From the NCBI GenBank assembly GCA_964526505.1, contig CAZGJC010000047.1, positions 1 to 6,479 on the forward strand: a stretch of DNA of 6,479 bases, given 5' to 3'. The position numbers and the translations under genes were made by a program. Of the stretch, positions 1 to 3,350 are shown piece after piece (positions within the stretch are counted from its first letter, which is position 1; each line of letters opens with the position of its first letter). Under the pieces are notes generated by a model, which ran no database searches, was not told where the DNA came from, and saw nothing but the letters and a program-made list of their open reading frames with translations. This stretch comes from SVTX01 sp964526505. Lineage in GTDB: Bacteria; Bacillota; Clostridia; Oscillospirales; CAG-272.

Positions 1-72
1 GGTCTTCGTTTCGCTATCCGTGAGGGTGGTAGAACAGTTGGTTCGGGCGTCGTTTCCGAAATCCTTGGCTAA
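1..72 (+). CDS. tuf: Elongation factor Tu, C-terminal end only (partial)
   Basis: The first reading frame is open from base 1 to a TAA at 70-72 and gives 24 residues, containing RFAIREGGRTVGSGVVSEIL. This is the signature C-terminus of bacterial EF-Tu, the last strand of beta-barrel domain 3 (family consensus RFAIREGGRTVGAGVV followed by a short tail). EF-Tu is the GTPase that carries aminoacyl-tRNA to the ribosome. The GTP-binding domain lies upstream of the window, so GTPase motifs cannot be checked. Nothing downstream looks translationally coupled: a strong hairpin follows at 121-150, so the tuf transcript probably ends there. I am sure of the family. Which copy this is, if the genome has two, cannot be told. 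Confidence 0.95.
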   Translation, partial: GLRFAIREGGRTVGSGVVSEILG

Positions 73-93
73 TTTATAGTCTGAATACAGTTG

Positions 94-115
94 ATTTAAA
101 GTTTTCACTTTAAAT
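94..115 (+). other. AT-rich hairpin in the tuf 3' region
   Basis: ATTTAAAGT (94-102) and ACTTTAAAT (107-115) form a perfect 9-bp inverted repeat around a TTTC loop. It sits 22 bases after the tuf stop and 5 bases before the GC-rich terminator stem. It may be a minor 3'-UTR structure. With only A-U pairs and two G-C pairs it is too weak to be the main terminator. The structure is visible in the sequence; any function is inference. Confidence 0.4.
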
Positions 116-120
116 TAAAA

Positions 121-159
121 ATGCCTGCATCTCGTAAGAGGTGCAGGCATAATTTGAAT
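121..159 (+). terminator. Terminator hairpin after tuf
   Basis: ATGCCTGCATCTC (121-133) pairs with GAGGTGCAGGCAT (138-150). The stem is 13 bp with one T-G wobble (130/141) and closes with GTAA, a GNRA-type tetraloop. On the + strand it is followed by AATTTGAATG, only three U residues, so the tail is poor for a classical intrinsic terminator. On the - strand the same stem is followed by TTTTAATTT, so it could stop antisense transcription better than sense. The most likely role is to end the tuf transcript and define its 3' end. Confidence 0.75.
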
Positions 160-224
160 GAAGATTTTTGAATTGACTCTTTTTTAAAATGCGAAATTTT
201 CTCGGCATACTTTTGGCATGGTAT

Positions 225-284
225 GCGAGTTTTGATGTACTTATTTTTAAAAAGCGAGATATTTTTGACGTGCTTTTAAAAAAG
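225..284 (+). repeat. Two-copy degenerate tandem repeat, about 30 bp
   Basis: Unit 1 (225-253) and unit 2 (254-284) both begin GCGAG. Both continue with a T-run, then GATGTAC or GACGTGC, and end in TTTTTAAAAA or TTTTAAAAAAG. Aligning them needs two or three small gaps. A third, much weaker echo may start at GCGAA (191). The unit is not a known element to me. AT-richness makes some chance similarity likely, so confidence is low. Confidence 0.3.
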
Positions 285-301
285 TAAAGAAAGTTTTTTG
301 G

Positions 302-328
302 CTTACCTTTTTTTCAAAAAAAGGTAAG
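302..328 (+). repeat. Perfect A7/T7 hairpin upstream of the FMN riboswitch
   Basis: CTTACCTTTTTTT (302-314) and AAAAAAAGGTAAG (316-328) are perfect reverse complements around a single C, forming a 27-bp palindrome-like element. The right arm ends 8 bases before the 5' arm of riboswitch P1. It has no U-tract after it on the + strand. It may be part of the promoter region, the end of a small dispersed repeat, or a structure in a longer leader. I recall similar A/T hairpins being scattered in clostridial genomes, but I cannot verify that here. Confidence 0.4.
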
Positions 329-336
329 AGAGAAAT

Positions 337-467
337 AATTTATTTTTGGGGATTGGTGAAATTCCATACCGGCAGTATAGTCTGCGAACGTCGCTTTATG
401 AACATGCGACGCCGATAAGGTGCAAGTCCTTAACCGACGGTAAAGTCCGGATGCGAAAAGATAAATT
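337..467 (+). promoter_or_regulatory. FMN riboswitch (RFN element) aptamer
   Basis: The strongly conserved RFN blocks are present in order: GGGGATTGGTGAAATTCC (348-365), ACCGGCAGTATAGTCTGCGA (368-387), the variable arm CGTCGC (389-394) pairing with GCGACG (406-411), an AAGG/CCTT hairpin (418-431), and ACCGACGGTAAAGTCCGGAT (433-452). Closing helix P1 pairs 337-347 with 457-467, 11 bp with one G-U. This family (RF00050) binds flavin mononucleotide and usually switches riboflavin genes off. The downstream gene encodes a riboflavin transporter subunit, which fits. The aptamer assignment is very secure; the outer limits of P1 are by eye. Confidence 0.96.
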
Positions 468-500
468 GAAACACGAAATTATTTGTGTATTTGTCTTTTC
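455..500 (+). promoter_or_regulatory. Predicted antiterminator of the FMN riboswitch
   Basis: GAAAAGATAAAT (455-466) can pair with ATTTGTCTTTTC (489-500): 12 bp with one G-U at 462/493. An inner ACAC/GTGT helix (471-474 with 485-488) lies in its loop. The left strand is the 3' arm of aptamer P1, and the right strand ends at the first base of the terminator CCCC. Forming this helix therefore excludes P1 and weakens the terminator. It is the expected FMN-free, gene-on state. The pairing is seen in sequence; the switching is inference from the family. Confidence 0.75.
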
Positions 501-522
501 CCCATTTGAAAGGGGATTTTTT
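499..522 (+). terminator. FMN-responsive terminator that also covers the ribU RBS
   Basis: TCCCC (499-503) pairs with GGGGA (512-516). Inner pairs 505-506 with 510-511 leave a small TGA loop and A504 bulged. Six T residues (517-522) follow directly, making a compact intrinsic terminator. The T-run ends at the base before the GTG start at 523. The GGGG arm is the Shine-Dalgarno sequence, so the same hairpin should block translation initiation in any transcript that escapes termination. Confidence 0.8.
510..515 (+). promoter_or_regulatory. ribU ribosome binding site, decides the start
   Basis: AAGGGG lies 7 bases before GTG 523, with the spacer formed by the A and T-run of the terminator. No other in-frame ATG, GTG or TTG near the conserved first membrane helix has such a site. 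Starts further upstream in this frame fall inside the riboswitch and are rejected. Confidence 0.75.
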
Positions 523-1218
523 GTGAGTTGCAAAAATCGAAGCAGAGTAAGTTCTGCGGAAAAAATCAAGAGAATGGTTTTAATCGCCCTGTTTTGTGCA
601 ATCGCATACGTTGCGATGTTTGTGTTTAAAATTAACGTGACGTTTTTGACGTTCGACGTAAAGGATGCAATAATTGCGGTGTGCGGTTTGATCTTCGGAC
701 CTGTGGCGTCGCTTGTAACTTCGTTTACGGTTGCATTTCTCGAACTTATAACCGTCAGCGATACGGGATTTTACGGATTTTTTATGAACTTCTTGTCAAG
801 TGCCGTGTTTTCGTGTTCTGTCGCACTTATATATAAATATTTCAGAAAATTTTCGGGTGCGATAATCGGTCTTGCGGTGGCGGTAGTGTCAACGGTGGTT
901 GTAATGCTTGCGTTCAATATGCTTGTGACACCTCTGTTTATGAAAGTTGACAGGTCTGTTGTATACGGTATGATTCCCACGATTTTGTTGCCGTTTAATC
1001 TTTTTAAATCCGTGTTCAATGCGTCGCTCACGTTGTTTTTGTATAAGCCCGTGTCGGTCGCTCTTAAATCGTCGGGGGCTATTAAAGTGTCGGGAGAACA
1101 GAAAAACGGGTTTACACGACGACAAACAATTGTCGCAACCGTGCTTGCGGTGTTGTTTATCGTTTTGTCAATTGCTGTATTTACACTTCTTCTTGACGGA
1201 AATATTTCTTGGTTTTGA
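523..1218 (+). CDS. ribU: Riboflavin ECF transporter S component RibU
   Basis: This is the substrate-binding membrane subunit of an energy-coupling-factor transporter that takes up riboflavin. With the GTG start it has 231 residues. Hydrophobic segments by eye lie near residues 18-35, 48-66, 68-90, 92-104, 112-136 and 152-176. After TM1 comes FLTFDVKDAI (41-50), matching the FL..D..D block typical of RibU, followed by GLIFGPVASLV. TM1 carries an A-x-x-x-A pattern (A22, A26), as in the helices by which S components dock on EcfT. The FMN riboswitch in front strongly supports riboflavin as substrate. No EcfA or EcfT gene is adjacent, so it likely shares a common ECF module (inference). Odd point: past the usual end near residue 182, a linker and a further hydrophobic stretch at 202-224 follow. 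No clear terminator follows; the next unit has its own promoter. Confidence 0.92.
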   Translation: MSCKNRSRVSSAEKIKRMVLIALFCAIAYVAMFVFKINVTFLTFDVKDAIIAVCGLIFGPVASLVTSFTVAFLELITVSDTGFYGFFMNFLSSAVFSCSVALIYKYFRKFSGAIIGLAVAVVSTVVVMLAFNMLVTPLFMKVDRSVVYGMIPTILLPFNLFKSVFNASLTLFLYKPVSVALKSSGAIKVSGEQKNGFTRRQTIVATVLAVLFIVLSIAVFTLLLDGNISWF

Positions 1219-1228
1219 TTTGAAAATA

Positions 1229-1257
1229 TTGACTTTATACAGTCGATATAGTATAAT
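1229..1257 (+). promoter_or_regulatory. Sigma-A promoter for the COG2426 gene
   Basis: The -35 is TTGACT (1229-1234), the spacer is 17 bp, and the -10 is a perfect TATAAT (1252-1257). The predicted start of transcription is near 1264, giving a leader of about 55 bases. The promoter begins 11 bases after the ribU stop, so the next gene can be expressed when ribU is shut off by FMN. TTTGAAAAT occurs just upstream (1219-1227) and just downstream (1262-1270). Confidence 0.85.
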
Positions 1258-1273
1258 GAATTTTGAAAATTGA

Positions 1274-1294
1274 TTTTGCGACATGCTCGCAAAA
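1274..1294 (+). other. Hairpin in the leader of the COG2426 gene
   Basis: TTTTGCGA (1274-1281) and TCGCAAAA (1287-1294) are perfect arms around CATGC. The structure begins about 10 bases after the predicted transcription start and ends 13 bases before the GGAG ribosome binding site (1308-1311). No U-run follows, so it is not a terminator. It may stabilise the mRNA 5' end or be a dyad operator. The arms are seen; the role is unknown. Confidence 0.5.
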
Positions 1295-1319
1295 ATTATA
1301 TATATTCGGAGATATATAA

Positions 1320-1826
1320 ATGATTGAGGCTATAAAAACGTTTTTTGTAGATATACTCGGAGCAAAGGGCGGTGTGTTCATTTGCTCAATGATACCGATA
1401 ATAGAACTGCGTGGTGCGGTTCCGCTCGGATACGCCCTTGGGCTTCCGTGGTGGCTTACGTACGTTATAAGCGTTATAGGAAATATGATTCCCGTACCGT
1501 TTATTTTACTGTTTATAAATAAGTTCATAAGATGGGCATCATCTTCAAGAGTTAAGTTCTTAAATAAGTTTGCAAATTGGTTGCTTCGCAAGGTAGATAA
1601 AAACAGGGAAAAAATAGAGAAATACGGTATTTGGGGCGTAGCACTTTTTGTTGCGATTCCGCTTCCGGCAACGGGTGCATGGACGGGATCACTTGTGGCG
1701 GCTGTAATTGACCTCAAATTTTGGAAATCGGTGCTTTCGGCACTTATAGGCGTAATGATTGCGGGCGTTATTATGACACTGATATGCTACGGCGGAATTG
1801 ATGCTATAAGAAATTTGTTTGTCTGA
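1320..1826 (+). CDS. COG2426 family small membrane protein (putative small multidrug export protein)
   Basis: The protein has 168 residues and starts at ATG with GGAG (1308-1311) 8 bases upstream. It matches the family named Sm_multidrug_ex (PF06695/COG2426). Signature blocks are IPIIELRGAVPLGYALGLP (25-43) and AIPLPATGAWTGSLVAAV (112-129). Membrane-type stretches lie near 16-26, 33-68, 104-130 and 138-158. A basic, charged cytosolic-type loop runs over 70-102 (RKVDKNREKIEKYG). The two glycine/proline-rich blocks look like re-entrant loops, recalling DedA/VTT transporters, but that is my inference. The multidrug export name rests on thin experimental ground, so substrate and direction are unknown. 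It is transcribed from its own promoter, between ribU and the SAM-riboswitch unit, and nothing in the context fixes its role. Its length is typical for the family and no key block is missing. Confidence 0.85.
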   Translation: MIEAIKTFFVDILGAKGGVFICSMIPIIELRGAVPLGYALGLPWWLTYVISVIGNMIPVPFILLFINKFIRWASSSRVKFLNKFANWLLRKVDKNREKIEKYGIWGVALFVAIPLPATGAWTGSLVAAVIDLKFWKSVLSALIGVMIAGVIMTLICYGGIDAIRNLFV

Positions 1827-1856
1827 AAATATATTTGCGTTGTTGCGTATATACTA

Positions 1857-1885
1857 TTGACTTTTGCGTTTGGGCGTGATATAAT
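1857..1885 (+). promoter_or_regulatory. Sigma-A promoter with extended -10 for metK
   Basis: The -35 is TTGACT (1857-1862), the spacer is 17 bp, and the -10 is TATAAT (1880-1885) preceded by TG at 1877-1878, the extended -10 motif. Transcription should start near 1892, five bases before P1 of the SAM riboswitch, so the promoter and riboswitch positions support each other. Its -35 and spacer length equal those of the promoter at 1229-1257. Confidence 0.9.
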
Positions 1886-1896
1886 AAATACGATAA

Positions 1897-1982
1897 TCTT
1901 ATCAAGAGTGGTGGAGAGAATGGCTCGTTGAAACCACGGCAACCTACCTTCGTGGAAAGGTGCCAATTCCAAGCAGATGAGA
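1897..1982 (+). promoter_or_regulatory. SAM-I (S-box) riboswitch aptamer
   Basis: Conserved S-box blocks are present: CTTATCAAGAGTGGTGGAG (1898-1916), GGCTCGTTGAAACCACGGCAA (from 1922), and GGTGCCAATTCC (1959-1970), then GATGAGA (1976-1982). P1 pairs TCTTATC (1897-1903) with GATGAGA (1976-1982), 7 bp with one G-U. The family (RF00162) binds S-adenosylmethionine and normally promotes termination. The gene behind it is SAM synthetase, giving simple feedback by the product. Confidence 0.96.
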
Positions 1983-1998
1983 GATACATATGTGTTTG

Positions 1999-2040
1999 AA
2001 ACTCTGCTTTGGGGTCTTATGCCAAGCGGAGTTTTTGTTT
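1999..2040 (+). terminator. SAM-responsive terminator with competing antiterminator
   Basis: AAACTCTGCTT (1999-2009) pairs with AAGCGGAGTTT (2024-2034), 11 bp with one U-G. Two more G-C pairs (2011-2012 with 2022-2023) lie inside a bulged U2010. The tail is TTTTTGTTTT. The left arm TCTGCTT (2003-2009) can instead pair with AAGCAGA (1971-1977) of the aptamer, with CC (1969-1970) and GG (2011-2012) adding pairs. That antiterminator takes two bases of the P1 3' arm, so SAM binding should favour the terminator. Confidence 0.88.
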
Positions 2041-2086
2041 TGGCAAAAAATATTCGGATAAAAATAAAAATTATACAGAGGTAAAA

Positions 2087-3271
2087 ATGAAAAAAGTATT
2101 ATTTACATCGGAATCGGTAACAGAGGGACATCCCGACAAAATAAGCGATAAAATCTCGGACGCTATACTTGATGAAATTATGCGTCAGGACCCCAACGGT
2201 CGTGTTGCGTGTGAAACTTTCTGCACGACGGGACTTGTATCGGTTATGGGAGAAATTACCACAGAGGCTTACGTTGACATTCAGTCAATCGTAAGAGAAA
2301 CAATTCGTGAGATCGGATACACACGTGCGAAGTTTGGTTTTGACTGCGACAGTTGTGCTGTTATCAGTTCAATTCACGAACAGTCGCCTGACATAGCACT
2401 CGGTGTTGACAAATCGTATGAAGCAAAAGCAGGTGAAGACAATGACGGTCTTGACACGGGTGCGGGAGACCAGGGTCTTATGTTCGGATATGCGTGCGAC
2501 GAAACACCCGAACTTATGCCTCTTCCCATATCACTCGCTCACAAACTCGCAAAGCGTTTGACTGACGTTAGAAAGAGCGGACTTATGGATTATCTTCGTC
2601 CCGACGGTAAAACTCAGGTGACGATTGAGTATCACGACGACGTGCCTGTAAGAGTTGATACTATCGTTGTTTCTTCTCAGCACAGCGACAGTGTTGAACT
2701 CTCAAAAATCAGAGCGGACGTTATAGAAAACGTAATAAATCCCATAGTTCCCGCAAACCTTATGGATGAAAACACGAAGATATATGTAAACCCCACGGGA
2801 AGATTTGTAATCGGCGGACCCGCAGGTGACACCGGACTTACCGGAAGAAAAATAATTGTTGATACCTACGGCGGATATGCACGTCACGGTGGTGGAGCGT
2901 TCTCCGGAAAAGATCCGACAAAGGTTGACCGTTCCGCTTGCTATGCGGCAAGATATATTGCGAAAAACGTTGTGGCGGCAGGTCTTGCTAAAAAGTGCGA
3001 AATACAACTTGCGTATGCTATCGGTGTAGCACGTCCCGTATCGGTAATGGTTGACACGTTCGGCACTGCCACTGTTGACGAGGAAAAGATTTCTTGTGCA
3101 ATAAACAAGTTGTGCGACCTTCGTCCCGCCGCAATTATACGTGACTTTGACCTTCGTCGTCCTATATATAAAGATCTTGCGGCATATGGTCATATGGGTA
3201 GAGAAGATCTCGGCGTCGCTTGGGAGCGTACTGACCTTGCGGAAAAATTAAAAGCGGAAGTTTTAAGCTAA
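2087..3271 (+). CDS. metK: S-adenosylmethionine synthetase (methionine adenosyltransferase)
   Basis: This cytosolic enzyme makes SAM from methionine and ATP, releasing phosphate and pyrophosphate, and works as a tetramer with Mg and K ions (family knowledge). The 394 residues match the usual bacterial length. Visible motifs are ESVTEGHPDKISDKISD (9-25), with catalytic-region H15, D17 and K18; GAGDQG (125-130), the family signature near the ATP site; DGK (173-175); NPTGRFVIGGPAGDTGLTGR (235-254); and GGGAFSGKDPTKVDRSA (268-284), the phosphate-binding loop. The frame is open further upstream to 2009, but those codons lie in the terminator. ATG 2087, with AGAGG (2077-2081) 5 bases before it and the conserved KKVLFTSESVTEGHPDK start, is the right one. 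The gene is controlled by the SAM-I riboswitch directly upstream. Nothing is truncated. Confidence 0.98.
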   Translation: MKKVLFTSESVTEGHPDKISDKISDAILDEIMRQDPNGRVACETFCTTGLVSVMGEITTEAYVDIQSIVRETIREIGYTRAKFGFDCDSCAVISSIHEQSPDIALGVDKSYEAKAGEDNDGLDTGAGDQGLMFGYACDETPELMPLPISLAHKLAKRLTDVRKSGLMDYLRPDGKTQVTIEYHDDVPVRVDTIVVSSQHSDSVELSKIRADVIENVINPIVPANLMDENTKIYVNPTGRFVIGGPAGDTGLTGRKIIVDTYGGYARHGGGAFSGKDPTKVDRSACYAARYIAKNVVAAGLAKKCEIQLAYAIGVARPVSVMVDTFGTATVDEEKISCAINKLCDLRPAAIIRDFDLRRPIYKDLAAYGHMGREDLGVAWERTDLAEKLKAEVLS

Positions 3272-3289
3272 TTTTAAATTTTTGATGTT

Positions 3290-3327
3290 TCAAGGGGAAC
3301 TTATTTTAAGTTCCCCTTGATTTGAAT
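3290..3327 (+). terminator. Terminator hairpin after metK
   Basis: CAAGGGGAACTT (3291-3302) and AAGTTCCCCTTG (3308-3319) are perfect 12-bp arms around ATTTT, and T3290-A3320 can extend the stem. The tail is ATTTGAAT, with only three consecutive U residues, so termination may be incomplete. The recD2 ribosome binding site begins 17 bases later and no promoter is visible between, so some readthrough is plausible. Confidence 0.75.
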
Positions 3328-3336
3328 ACGTAAACG

Positions 3337-3345
3337 AAAGGAGGG
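3337..3345 (+). promoter_or_regulatory. Strong ribosome binding site of recD2
   Basis: AAAGGAGGG holds a full AGGAGG core ending 6 bases before GTG 3351. It fixes the GTG as the start of recD2; the next in-frame ATG (3375) has no such site. Confidence 0.85.
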
Positions 3346-3350
3346 AGAAC

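Larger units (their letters stand above)
151..336 (+). other. Gene-free AT-rich spacer between tuf and the ribU leader
   Basis: No reading frame here looks coding. A bulged hairpin joins CTCGGCATAC (201-210) with GTATGCGAG (221-229): 9 bp with G204 unpaired and a 10-base loop. Two imperfect copies of a roughly 30-bp unit beginning GCGAG run back to back (225-253 and 254-284). An A7/T7 hairpin follows at 302-328. The ribU promoter should lie here, but I could not find a convincing one: TTGACG (265-270) is a fair -35 with no good -10 at 16-18 bp, and TAATTT (336-341) lacks a -35 and would remove the riboswitch P1 arm. There is no tRNA or other recognisable RNA. Confidence 0.5.

Noticed and set aside
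336..341. TAATTT as the ribU -10 box
   Set aside because: There is no acceptable -35 at 16-18 bp, and transcription would then begin near 348 and lose the 5' arm of riboswitch P1.
346..522. An upstream extension of the ribU reading frame beginning inside the leader
   Set aside because: These codons lie in the FMN aptamer and its terminator and give a polar sequence with no family match. GTG 523 has a proper ribosome binding site and gives a normal RibU N-terminus.
510..525. Likeness of the ribU start context (AGGGGATTTTTTG) to the comF one (AGGGGAATTTTTTG at 5622-5635) as a shared regulatory lock
   Set aside because: comF has no CCCC strand upstream to pair with its GGGG, so no terminator-like hairpin forms there. 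The likeness is probably an RBS style of an AT-rich genome.
771..1292. Long open frames on the minus strand opposite ribU, and similar ones opposite the COG2426 gene, metK, recD2 and comF
   Set aside because: They are shadows of well-identified genes on the + strand, lack recognisable domains, and have no fitting ribosome binding sites or promoters.
2009..2086. A 26-codon upstream extension of metK
   Set aside because: It overlaps the SAM-controlled terminator. The conserved MetK N-terminus starts right at ATG 2087, with AGAGG in front.
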